Assembly (NCBI RefSeq): GCF_014873705.1
Contig: NZ_JADBDS010000006.1
Location: 124,001-188,000, forward strand
Reading direction: 5' to 3'
DNA from: Mycobacterium sp. OAS707
Lineage (GTDB): Bacteria > Actinomycetota > Actinomycetes > Mycobacteriales > Mycobacteriaceae
DNA length: 64,000 nt
In this document: in pieces, positions 24,691 to 33,300 of the stretch
Layout of the letters: each line of letters begins with the position of its first letter
Position numbering within the stretch: position 1 is the first letter of the stretch
Translations under genes and position numbers: made by a program
Notes under the pieces: generated by a model
The model's input: only the letters and a program-made list of their open reading frames with translations
Databases searched by the model: none
Told to the model about the DNA's origin: nothing

Positions 24691-25512
24691 TCATTCCGCT
24701 GACTCCGCGTCGTCTCGCTCTTCCTCCAGTCGGTCTTTGCTTCGGAGCAGGCGCAACAGTGTTACCAAGCCAAGCCCCCCGACCATGTTGCCGACCACCG
24801 TGTAACCGAACCACGTGAGCCAGTCGAGATAGCCGAACGGTGCGTGGCCGGTGAACATCGCTCCGAAGATCAACAACGAGTCCAGAATCGAGTGAAACAT
24901 CTGCAGTCCGGCGAGCAGGAACGCGCCGGCGACGGCCGCCGCAATTTTGCCAACTACCGAATCGGTGCCGTGCTGCATGCGCGTCATCAGTGTGATCGCC
25001 ATGCCTCCGAGCACGGCTAGCGCCAACGTCTCTGCGGACATCGGTGCGGTGGCGTAGTGGGTCGCCGACTCGACCGTCTGGTCGTGCAGTTTCGGGAACG
25101 CGGTGATGATCAGCCACATGATCAGCCAGCCGCCCGCGAGGTTGGCAGCCAGCGTGCCGCCCCACAGCTTGAGCAGTTGGGCGAAGCTGGCCCTTTTGGC
25201 GGCCACCGTGGTCACAGGGACCAGGAAGCCCTCGGTGAACAACTCGCTGCGGCCCAACAGCAGGGCGAGGAAGCCGATCGAAAACGCCAGCCCCGCAAGC
25301 AATGTGTTGTCCGTGGCTGCCAGCACGGAAAGGTATGCGAGTACGCCCATCGCAACCTCCGTGCCACCGAAGAATCCGGTGACCAGAACTTCGCGCCAGC
25401 TACGGTGCAGCCGTTGCGTGCCCTCGTCGACCATCCTGGTGAAGGCGTGTTCGAGTTCGTCCTCGATCGGGCTGTCGGATCCTCCGAGGTGGCGTTGGTC
25501 GGTGTTGCTCAT
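24691..25512 (-). CDS. Formate/nitrite transporter family channel
   Basis: A 273-residue integral membrane protein of the FNT family with six predicted helices. GFLALLLGRSELFTEGFLVP and WGGTLAANLAGGW match the conserved first-half FNT motifs, and the mirrored second half contains AGLQMFHSILDSLL and GYTVVGNMVGG. FNT channels carry formate, nitrite, hydrosulfide or lactate; the anion cannot be assigned. The ATG at 25512 overlaps (ATGA) the stop of a possible 38-codon reading frame upstream, and no good Shine-Dalgarno sequence precedes it, so translation may depend on that frame. Confidence 0.85.
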   Translation of the reverse strand: MSNTDQRHLGGSDSPIEDELEHAFTRMVDEGTQRLHRSWREVLVTGFFGGTEVAMGVLAYLSVLAATDNTLLAGLAFSIGFLALLLGRSELFTEGFLVPVTTVAAKRASFAQLLKLWGGTLAANLAGGWLIMWLIITAFPKLHDQTVESATHYATAPMSAETLALAVLGGMAITLMTRMQHGTDSVVGKIAAAVAGAFLLAGLQMFHSILDSLLIFGAMFTGHAPFGYLDWLTWFGYTVVGNMVGGLGLVTLLRLLRSKDRLEEERDDAESAE

Positions 25513-25625
25513 CGAATGCGGCGATCGCGTTCGGAGTCGCGTTTGCCACAGTGGGCGCGCTGCGTGACGACGCGGCGTGCTGCTGGCGTGGTGGAGGGTG
25601 TGCCCTGCGATCCCGGAGTGGCCAT
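25509..25625 (-). CDS. Possible 38-residue upstream small ORF of the FNT gene
   Basis: Reads MATPGSQGTPSTTPAARRVV and ends CGKRDSERDRRIR, basic at the C-terminus with one cysteine. AAAAAGGA stands three bases before its ATG, and its TGA overlaps the FNT ATG as ATGA. It has no recognised homology. It may be a translated leader that couples ribosomes to the FNT gene, or chance. The remaining DNA up to the acyltransferase stop (25626-25740) shows no gene. Confidence 0.35.
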   Translation of the reverse strand: MATPGSQGTPSTTPAARRVVTQRAHCGKRDSERDRRIR

Positions 25626-25740
25626 GTGTCCTTTTTCGTGGGTCACCAAACCGGCGATCCGTGTTCTGTTGGTTGGATCCCGGGATGCCCGATGGCGTCG
25701 GCTTCAAACCCTCGGGCGGCCGATAGGCGCTTACGCCGCG

Positions 25741-26892
25741 CTAGTCGGCGCGTACGCGCGTGAACCTGTGCAGCAGCCACGCCACCGGCACCGTCACCAC
25801 GAACGTCGTCAGGAACAGGATTGCGACGTTGCCGGTGTAGATGTGCCAGCGCAGGATCTCCACCATCACCAATTCCATGGTCACCAGATGGATCAGGAAG
25901 ATCTCGTAGGAAATCTCGCCGAGAAAGACCATCGGGCGAGTGGCGAGGAACTTCGCGTACAGGCCGCGGTCGTGCAGCGCCAGCGGAGCGACAGCCAGCG
26001 TGGCGATCACCGCGTAGAACCCCGCCTTGATCAGGGCCTCACGCAGCTCATGCGGTGACGTGGTGGGTTCGCCCGCAATCGGCGTCGAGGCGATGAGGTA
26101 ACACACCACCGCCAGCGGCACGCACGCAAACGCATACGCGCGCACCCCCATCGGCTGCAGCACCGCCAGCATCATGCCGCCGATGAACCACACGAGATAC
26201 GTCGGCAACCACAGCCGCGCACCGTCGGGCAGAAAGTCAGTGGTGTGCACCAGGATCAGCCACGCAGGTGTGATCAACGCAAGCCCCGCGAGACCGGTGA
26301 GCAACAGCAGCGGCCGCCAACGACGCCGGCACAGCACCACCAACAACAGGTACGCCAACAGTGGCAGCACCACATAGAACGCGACCTCGACCGCCAGGCT
26401 CCACATCTGCGTAAGTCCTTGGTGCAGATACGAATACAGATAGTTGTCGGTGTAGATCTGAGTCAGCGTCAAGTTGCGCAACAACCCGATCATGTTGTGG
26501 CCGGGGTTCGGGCCCGCGGTGCGCCAGTGGTAGATCGCGAAGGCCACCAGCACCGTGACGACGTATGCCGGCATGATGCGACGCACCCGATGCCACGCAT
26601 AGCGGCGCACCGAAGGAGACACACCATCGGTGGCGACGGCCTTGACCCACGGCGCGAACAACAAAAACCCCGACAGCACAAAGAAGATCGGTACGCCGAT
26701 CTCCATCCGCGAATACACCAGCCCGATGTAGCCGTGCGTGTACTTCCCGGTGGTGTATGCCGCATGCGTGCCCATCACCAGCAGCGCCGCGATTGCGCGG
26801 ATGCCTGTCAGCGACGCGACGCGCTCGGCCTTGCTTACCGATTCCAGGCCGCCTTGCGCGACTGGGTCTTTCACGCCTTTCGGCGATGTCAT
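25741..26892 (-). CDS. Membrane acyltransferase, acyltransferase-3 family (Rv1254-type)
   Basis: A 383-residue polytopic membrane protein of the OafA/YrhL acyltransferase-3 family, which moves acetyl or other acyl groups onto extracytoplasmic glycans or lipids. The catalytic-type motif is in LTGIRAIAALLVMGTHAAY (His after the first helix), followed by RMEIGVPIFFVLSGFLLF; about ten hydrophobic segments follow. The length and place next to the DEAD-box helicase match H37Rv Rv1254. The start overlaps the helicase stop by four bases, so the two form one transcript. Acceptor unknown. Confidence 0.88.
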   Translation of the reverse strand: MTSPKGVKDPVAQGGLESVSKAERVASLTGIRAIAALLVMGTHAAYTTGKYTHGYIGLVYSRMEIGVPIFFVLSGFLLFAPWVKAVATDGVSPSVRRYAWHRVRRIMPAYVVTVLVAFAIYHWRTAGPNPGHNMIGLLRNLTLTQIYTDNYLYSYLHQGLTQMWSLAVEVAFYVVLPLLAYLLLVVLCRRRWRPLLLLTGLAGLALITPAWLILVHTTDFLPDGARLWLPTYLVWFIGGMMLAVLQPMGVRAYAFACVPLAVVCYLIASTPIAGEPTTSPHELREALIKAGFYAVIATLAVAPLALHDRGLYAKFLATRPMVFLGEISYEIFLIHLVTMELVMVEILRWHIYTGNVAILFLTTFVVTVPVAWLLHRFTRVRAD

Positions 26893-28577
26893 TCGTGCTT
26901 CCGCTTCGACTTACCTGGTGGCCGCTTCGGTGCGCGATCCGGCTGGAGATTGATCAGGTTGCCCTGAATGCGGGTTTTTTCAAGGGCTTTCAGCGTCTCC
27001 TTGGACAACTTCGCGGGCAATTCGACCAGCGAATGGTCTGGCCGGATCGTGATATGACCGAAGTCGCTGCGGTGCAACCCGCCCTCGTTGGCGATCGCGC
27101 CGACGATCGCGCCCGGCATCACCTTGTGCCGCTTGCCAACCGAGATGCGGTAGGTGGCAAGGTCGCTGCGCCGCTCGCGCGGCTTGCGCGGGCCGTCATC
27201 GCGCGGTCGCTCGGGCCGTTCGCGCCGTTTCTCCGGCGGCGGTTCGGTCATCAGGAACTCTTCGCCGTCGCGGCTCTGCAACGCCAGCGCGGCGGCGATG
27301 TCGGCCATCGGCACGTCGTTGTCGCGCTCGTAGCCCTCGATCAGCTTGCGGAACAGGTCTATTCCCGGTGCGCTGAGCGCCTTGGTGATCGAATCGCGGA
27401 ACTTCTCCACCCGCTGAGCGTTGACGTCGTCGACCGAGGGCAACTGGGATTCGACCAGCTTCTGCCTGGTGACCCGCTCGATCGAGTTGAGCAGGTGACG
27501 TTCGCGCGGCGTGACGAACAACAGGGCGGTGCCCGACCGCCCGGCCCGACCGGTGCGTCCGATCCGGTGCACATAGGACTCGGGATCGTGGGGGATGTCG
27601 TAGTTCAGCACATGCGAGATGCGTTCGACGTCAAGGCCACGGGCCGCGACGTCGGTGGCGATCAGGATGTCGATCGAGCCGTTCTTCAGCGAGTTGATCG
27701 TTCGCTCGCGGACCGCCTGCGGGATGTCGCCGTTGATCGCGGCCGCGGAGAACCCGCGGGCCCGAAGCTTTTCGGCGACCTCCTCGGTGGCCTGCTTGGT
27801 GCGGACGAAAACGATCATCGCCTCGAAGGGCTCGACCTCGAGCAGTCGCGTCAGCGCATCCATCTTGCGCGGGCCTGCCACCTGGATGTAGCGCTGCGAA
27901 ATGTTCTCGGCGGTCTGCGTTTTCGACTTGACCGTCACCTCGACCGGATCGTGCAGGTATTTATTGGTGATCTTGCGGATCGCGGGCGGCATCGTCGCCG
28001 AGAACAGCGCGACCTGCTTGTACTCCGGGGTGTCCGCCAGAATGCGCTCGACGTCTTCGGCGAACCCCATCTGGAGCATCTCGTCGGCCTCGTCGAGCAC
28101 CATGTAGTCGAGGTGGCTGACGTCGAGGGTGCCCTTTTCCAGATGGTCGATCACCCGCCCCGGCGTGCCGACGACCACCTGGGCGCCTCGCTTGAGGCCG
28201 GCCAGTTGCGGGCCGTAGGAGGAGCCGCCGTACACCGGCAGAACGTTGACATGAAGGTGCGCGCCGTACCGGCTGAACGCCTCGGCCACCTGCAGCGCAA
28301 GCTCACGGGTCGGGGCGAGGACAAGCGCCTGGGTGGTCTTACTCGTCGGGTCGATCTTCGACAGGATCGGGATGGCGAACGCGGCGGTCTTGCCGGTGCC
28401 GGTCTGGGCCAGGCCGACGACGTCGGAGCCCGCCATCATCGCGGGAATGGTCGCGGCTTGGATGGCCGACGGCGACTCGTATCCGACGTCGCTGATGGCC
28501 TGCAGCACCGAGGGGTGAATCTGCAGGTCGGCGAATGTCAGATCAGCGCTGGTCGGATCCGGTTCAGAGGACGTCAT
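26889..28577 (-). CDS. deaD: DEAD-box RNA helicase DeaD
   Basis: ATP-dependent RNA helicase of 562 residues. In order it shows the Q motif near 36-40, Walker A AQTGTGKT at about 57-64, PTREL, the DEAD box, SAT, and HRIGRTGRAGR; the C-terminal domain (from about 470, ATYRISVGKRHKVMPGAIVG) is the DbpA/CsdA RNA-binding fold, followed by a basic tail. Such helicases help ribosome assembly and RNA decay, especially in the cold. Size and position agree with H37Rv deaD (Rv1253). A TAGACT nine bases before the ATG may be its -10. It is divergent from lprE. Confidence 0.95.
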   Translation of the reverse strand: MTSSEPDPTSADLTFADLQIHPSVLQAISDVGYESPSAIQAATIPAMMAGSDVVGLAQTGTGKTAAFAIPILSKIDPTSKTTQALVLAPTRELALQVAEAFSRYGAHLHVNVLPVYGGSSYGPQLAGLKRGAQVVVGTPGRVIDHLEKGTLDVSHLDYMVLDEADEMLQMGFAEDVERILADTPEYKQVALFSATMPPAIRKITNKYLHDPVEVTVKSKTQTAENISQRYIQVAGPRKMDALTRLLEVEPFEAMIVFVRTKQATEEVAEKLRARGFSAAAINGDIPQAVRERTINSLKNGSIDILIATDVAARGLDVERISHVLNYDIPHDPESYVHRIGRTGRAGRSGTALLFVTPRERHLLNSIERVTRQKLVESQLPSVDDVNAQRVEKFRDSITKALSAPGIDLFRKLIEGYERDNDVPMADIAAALALQSRDGEEFLMTEPPPEKRRERPERPRDDGPRKPRERRSDLATYRISVGKRHKVMPGAIVGAIANEGGLHRSDFGHITIRPDHSLVELPAKLSKETLKALEKTRIQGNLINLQPDRAPKRPPGKSKRKHE

Positions 28578-28650
28578 CTCGCAGGAAGTCTAGTGGTTGG
28601 GAGCCCGATTCCCCGCCGCGCGCCTGTCTGCCGGTTGGTCGCATTGGCGT

Positions 28651-28656
28651 TAGGGT
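28651..28656 (+). promoter_or_regulatory. -10 element of lprE
   Basis: TAGGGT followed by eight bases and the GTG start at 28665 fits a leaderless transcript. Confidence 0.45.
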
Positions 28657-28664
28657 GCCCTGTT

Positions 28665-29225
28665 GTGAAATGGGCCGTCCTCGTCGCGGCGGTGACGGTC
28701 GCCGTTGCCGGCTGCGGATCGGGTGACTCGACGGTGTCCAAGACGCCGGAGCCGACGGTCTCGACGGCGACACCGGCGACCGCTGCGCCTGCCCCGGCGT
28801 TACCCCCGCCGCCGCCCGTCGTCGCACCTTCGGCGACTGCGGCGGCTGATCCGTGCGCGATCAACCTCACCGCGCCCGAGATCGCCAAGGCGGTCTCGGA
28901 GTTGCCCCGCGACCCGCGCAGCAACCAGGGCTGGAGTCCCGAACCGCTGGCAGGCAACTACAACGAATGCGCGCAATTGTCGGCGGTGATTGTCAAGGCC
29001 AACACCAACGCAGACCACCCGAACACCCGTGCTGTGCTGTTCCACCTCGGCAAGTTCATCCCGACCGGCGTTCCCGACACTTACGGGTTCAACGCCATCG
29101 AGAACTCGGCCACCACCGGCGACACGATCGCGCTGAAGTACTCCGGCGGCATCGAGGGGCTCGACAGCGTGGTGAAGTTCCGGTGGAACGGCAACGGCGT
29201 CGAGTTGATCGGCAACACTGGCTGA
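28665..29225 (+). CDS. lprE: Lipoprotein LprE
   Basis: Cell-envelope lipoprotein of 186 residues. A short hydrophobic signal ends in the lipobox VAGC with the lipidated Cys at 17, then comes a Pro/Ala/Thr-rich linker (about 25-55) and a compact domain (PCAINLTAPEIAKAVSELP to the end) of the LppP/LprE family. Function is unknown; in M. tuberculosis LprE is linked to host interaction. The GTG start is supported by the leaderless promoter. Its place beside deaD matches Rv1252c. The stop lies six bases before the left arm of the inverted-repeat unit. Confidence 0.9.
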   Translation: MKWAVLVAAVTVAVAGCGSGDSTVSKTPEPTVSTATPATAAPAPALPPPPPVVAPSATAAADPCAINLTAPEIAKAVSELPRDPRSNQGWSPEPLAGNYNECAQLSAVIVKANTNADHPNTRAVLFHLGKFIPTGVPDTYGFNAIENSATTGDTIALKYSGGIEGLDSVVKFRWNGNGVELIGNTG

Positions 29226-29230
29226 TCCCT

Positions 29231-29255
29231 GGCGCGAACGTGGGTTACCCGCACG
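29231..29255 (+). repeat. Left arm of the DUF559 unit
   Basis: Begins GGCGCGAACGTGGGTTACCC and ends GCACG; it is the exact reverse complement of 30335-30359. The inner GGGT-T-ACCC is itself a small palindrome, so each arm could fold alone or act as a gene-end hairpin. Confidence 0.85.
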
Positions 29256-29277
29256 GTTTTAGTGTGTGATGCGTGCA

Positions 29278-30207
29278 TCAAGCCCACACTCGGCGCGCTG
29301 GATCGAGCCAAGAGATGCGCGCGTCGAGTCGGATTTCCTGCCAGCGGGGCCAACCCGCCGCGCGGGCGGCGTCACGCACGCGAGCCAGGAAAACATGCGA
29401 CCGGTAGCGCAAGTGATCGCGGCTCAACCGGATGATCAGCCAGCCCTGGGCGGCGAGTCGGGCCAGTCGGTCGATATCGCGAGCATGCTGGTCGGGGTCA
29501 ACCCAGTGTTGAGCACCGTCATACTCGACGCCGACCTTCAACTGCTCCCATCCGATGTCGACGCGGCCAACGAATTCGCCGAATTCGTCGAGAACGACGA
29601 TCTGCGTTTGGGGATTCGGAAACCCGGCGGCGATCAACAGCAGGCGCGTCCGGGTCTCTTGCGGTGACTCTGCGCCGGCGTCCATCAAATCCAAGGCACG
29701 CCGCAGTTGAAGCATGCCGCGGGCCCCGCGATGGTTCTCGGCGACAAGCGCAACATCTTCGGGCTTCAGACCAGTCGCGTTCGCCAGTGCGTCGATCCGG
29801 ATGATCGCGGTTTCGAGTCGATCGCGCCGGCCGAGGTCGTATGCAGTTCGTGCCGGCGTAGTGACGGGCATTCCGCGTACGACGCACGTCTCGTCATCGC
29901 GGAGGCGGTTGCGGTGAATGATGATGCCGTCGACGCCGCAGGTGTCACGACGGATCAACTCGGCAGGTAGGTCCGAAGCTATCCACTGCGAGCCGTGCAG
30001 TGCCGCGGCGGACATTCCTGCAATCGTGGCGTTTCGCTCGGACCACAGCCACGCAGCGACCGCTCGTCTGGCAGGTGTGAGTTCCACGGCCTTCACCAAA
30101 TACACGTTGCGGTAGACCATGTCGTGGCGGCTCACCAACGTTCGCCTGGTCACCCTGCCTGCCGCCAATGCTTCGGTGCCGACGAACGGCATCACTTCGT
30201 CATTCAT
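29278..30207 (-). CDS. DUF559 (PDDEXK/Vsr-like) endonuclease-domain protein
   Basis: A 309-residue protein. The first 180 residues are the AbiEi-like/transcriptional-regulator-type region common in mycobacterial relatives (VTRRTLVSRHDMVYRNVYLV, TPARTAYDLGRRDRLETAI). The C-terminal DUF559 domain has the nuclease-like pattern VDIGWEQLKVGVEYDGAQHW and later GWLIIRLSRDHL, resembling the Vsr/PDDEXK core with acidic D and E-Y-D residues. Cleavage has not been shown for this group. ATG 30207 is chosen with weak GGTGACGG upstream; ATG 30234 is possible. The gene is enclosed by inverted repeats, and its last five codons lie inside the left inner repeat. Confidence 0.82.
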   Translation of the reverse strand: MNDEVMPFVGTEALAAGRVTRRTLVSRHDMVYRNVYLVKAVELTPARRAVAAWLWSERNATIAGMSAAALHGSQWIASDLPAELIRRDTCGVDGIIIHRNRLRDDETCVVRGMPVTTPARTAYDLGRRDRLETAIIRIDALANATGLKPEDVALVAENHRGARGMLQLRRALDLMDAGAESPQETRTRLLLIAAGFPNPQTQIVVLDEFGEFVGRVDIGWEQLKVGVEYDGAQHWVDPDQHARDIDRLARLAAQGWLIIRLSRDHLRYRSHVFLARVRDAARAAGWPRWQEIRLDARISWLDPARRVWA

Positions 30208-30334
30208 GCCGTCACCGTTGCGACGCAGACCCACACAATCGGCGCTCGCAGCCAGCTCACTGGTCTATCTGTGGATGGCGGCACGACTGGGGATCGACGA
30301 GTGTGGGCTTGTGTCACGCTGCGGCGGCCCAAAG

Positions 30335-30359
30335 CGTGCGGGTAACCCACGTTCGCGCC
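30335..30359 (-). repeat. Right arm of the DUF559 unit
   Basis: Exact inverted copy of 29231-29255. The matching inner block at 30298-30311 (CGAGTGTGGGCTTG) copies the last codons of the DUF559 gene (encoding RVWA), but the stop TGA is changed to TGT. It looks like the decayed 3' end of a second, inverted copy of the gene. Confidence 0.85.
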
Positions 30360-30385
30360 TGACGTGAGGTGTCGGTTGGCTCACA

Positions 30386-30391
30386 TAGGCT
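30386..30391 (+). promoter_or_regulatory. -10 element of the nuclease/helicase gene
   Basis: TAGGCT, six bases before the GTG start at 30398, fits a leaderless transcript. It lies only 26 bases beyond the right arm of the DUF559 unit. Confidence 0.55.
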
Positions 30392-30397
30392 GACAGC

Positions 30398-33300
30398 GTG
30401 TTCGTCTCCGGCGATCGCGTCATCTACAGCGCATCCGATCTCGCCGCAGCAGCGCGTTGCGAGTACGCGCTGCTGCGTTCGTTCGATGCGCAACTCGGCT
30501 GGGGACCTGCGGTCGCCAAAGAGGATGAACTGCTCGCGCGGACAGCCAAACTCGGCGGCGAGCACGAGCAGCGTCACCTCGACGAACTGCGCGAGGATGC
30601 CGACGAAACCGTCGCGGTCATCGGCAGGCCCAAGTACACCGTCGACGGGCTGACCGCCGCGGCGGAGCAGACGATGCGCGCCGTCGAGCGCCGCGCCCCC
30701 GTCATCTATCAGGCCGCCATGTTCGACGGCCGGTTCGTCGGCTTCGCCGATTTCCTCGTCTTGTCGCACTCTGAGGCTGGCGCCCGCTACCGGCTGCGCG
30801 ACACCAAACTGGCCCGCTCCGTCAAGGTCGAGGCGCTGCTTCAGTTGGCCGCCTACGCGGACACCCTCGCCGCGGCCGGTGTACCCGTCGCCGACGAAGT
30901 GGAACTCGTGCTCGGCGACGGCGCCGTCGCGAGCTACCGCGTCGACGAGCTACTGCCGGTGTATCTGCCTCGCCGCACCGAACTGCAGCGCCTGCTCGAC
31001 GACCACATGGCCGGCGGCAAGGCAGTCGCCTGGACTGACGACGACGTGCGGGCGTGCTTTCGCTGCCCGGAATGCGAGATCCAGGTGCGCGCCACCGACG
31101 ACCTCTTGCTCGTCGCGGGTATGCGGGTAACCCAACGCGCCCGGCTGATCGACGCAGGCATCACCACCCTGCACCAGCTGGCCGACCACACCGGCGCTGT
31201 CGAGGAACTGCCTGCCCGCACGGTCAAGACGCTCGCGGCCCAAGCCCGACTACAGGTCGCCGACCGTGTCGACGGCAAGCCACCGTACGAGGTCGTCGAC
31301 GCCCAACCGCTGATGGTGCTGCCCGACGCGGACAAAGGCGACCTGTTCTTCGACTTCGAAGGCGACCCGCTGTGGACCGTCGACGGCCGGGAGTGGGGGC
31401 TCGAATACCTATGGGGCGTACTCACTGTCACCGACGAGTTCCACCCGTTCTGGGCACACGATCGGGCCGGTGAGCGCCAGGCGCTGCAAGATTTCCTCGC
31501 GATGGTGCGCAAGCGGCTGCGGCGCTATCCCGGCATGCACATCTATCACTACGCGGCCTACGAGAAAAGCACCCTGCTGCGGCTGGCAGGCCGCTACGGT
31601 GTCGGCGAGAACGATGTCGACGACCTGCTGCGCAACGGCGTGCTCGTCGACCTGTATCCGTTGGTGCGCAAGAGTATTCGAGTCGGCACCGAGAACTACA
31701 GCATCAAGTCGCTCGAGCCGCTCTACATGGGCAACGAGCTTCGCGACGGTGAGGTGACCACCGCAGCCGACTCCATCACGCAGTACGCGCGCTACTGCGC
31801 GCTGCGCGACGAAGGGCGGCCCGACGAGGCGGCGTCGGTGCTCAAGGAGATCGAGGACTACAACGTCTACGACTGCCGGTCGACGCGGCGGTTGCGCGAC
31901 TGGATGATGGCCCGCGCCATCGAGTCCGGTGTACCGCCTCGTGGTCCGCAACCCGTAAGCGATGGCGGCGCAATCGAACTCGCCGACGCCATCGACCGCA
32001 GACTGCTCAAGTTCGCGGGCGACGGCGTCGAGGAACGCACGGCCGAACAGCAGGCCGTGGCGATGGTCGCCGCCGCGCGGGGATTCCACAAGCGTGAGGA
32101 CAAGCCGTACTGGTGGGCCCACTTCGACCGGGTGAACAATCCGGTTGACGAGTGGGCGGACAACAGCGACGTCTTCATTGCCGAGCGCGTCGAGATCGTC
32201 ACCGACTGGCACCAACCGCCGAAAGCGCGCAAGCCCCAGCGGCATGTCCGCCTGGTCGGCGGCATCGCGAACGGCGAACTGTGCAAAGAGATGTACGCAC
32301 TCTATGACCCGCCCGCACCCGTGGGCCTCACCGACGATCCCGACCGGCGCGGGTTCGGGTCGGTGACGGTGGTCGGGTGCGACAACCCCGAAGCCCCCAC
32401 CGAGGCCGTTGTCGTCGAGAAACAGCCAAAGGACGGCGACGTCTTCGAGCAGTTGCCGTTCGCGCTGACACCGGGTCCGCCCATCAACACCAAACCGTTG
32501 CAGGACTCAATCGCCGAGACCGCCGCGCTCGTCGCCGCCGGCCTTCCCAATCTGCCCGTCGACGCGGTGACAGACGTTCTGCTGCGGCGCAATCCGCGAA
32601 CGCTCAGCGGTGCGGCACTCCCCCGCACCGGGGTCATCGCCGACGACATCACGACCGCGTTGCTGGATCTCGACTCGTCGTATCTCGCGGTGCACGGACC
32701 GCCGGGCACCGGCAAGACGTTCACCTCCGCGCAGGTGATCGCGCGCCTGGTGAACCGACATCAATGGCGGATCGGCGTCGTCGCCCAGTCGCATGCGGTG
32801 GTGGAGAACCTGTTCTGCGATGTGCTCAAGGCGGGCGTCGACGGCGAGCGGATCGGCAAGAAACTCAACACCGTCAACGCGGGCTGGACCGATCTGACCA
32901 ATCCGGAGTTCGCGGGTTTCATCGAAGGCCGTGACGGGTGCGTGGTGGGCGGGACGGCCTGGGATTTCGCCAATGCCAACAAGATTCCGCGTCAAGCCCT
33001 CGATCTGCTCGTCGTCGAGGAGGCCGGCCAGTACAGCCTGGCCAACACCGTCGCAGTCGCACCGTCGGCCAGAAACCTGATGCTGCTTGGTGATCCACAG
33101 CAGCTGCCACAGGTCAGCCAGGGCACACATCCCGAACCGGTGAACGAATCCGCGCTCGGCTGGCTGGTGGACGGCCATCACACGCTGCCCCCAGAGCGCG
33201 GCTATTTTCTCGACTACTCGTATCGGATGCATCCCGCCGTTTGCGAACCGGTTTCCCGGCTCTCCTATGACGGCCGGTTGCGTTCACATGAGCACGTGAG

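Larger units (their letters stand above)
29231..30359. mobile_element. Candidate inverted-repeat-flanked DUF559 unit
   Basis: A 1,129-base segment that holds one DUF559 gene and is bounded by perfect 25-base inverted arms (29231-29255 and 30335-30359). Inside each arm, after exactly 23 bases, a second perfect inverted match of 14 bases occurs (29279-29292 and 30298-30311); the intervening 23 bases match at about 10 positions. The ends are thus imperfect 62-base terminal repeats. The left inner block contains the nuclease stop codon. No transposase and no obvious target duplication are visible. It lies between the lprE and Rv1251c orthologues, which are neighbours in the recalled H37Rv order, so it is an insertion relative to that genome. 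Confidence 0.5.

Noticed and set aside
25626..25740. Possible riboswitch upstream of the FNT gene
   Set aside because: Some pairing is possible, but no known riboswitch core could be matched by eye.
26757..28577. Long + strand frame across the DEAD-box helicase that runs into lprE
   Set aside because: Only the last part (from 28665) is lprE with signal and lipobox; the rest is the antisense shadow of a clear helicase.
31114..31140. GCGGGTAACCCA inside the nuclease/helicase gene, resembling the DUF559 unit arm
   Set aside because: Only about 12 bases match, and it lies in conserved coding sequence; probably coincidence.
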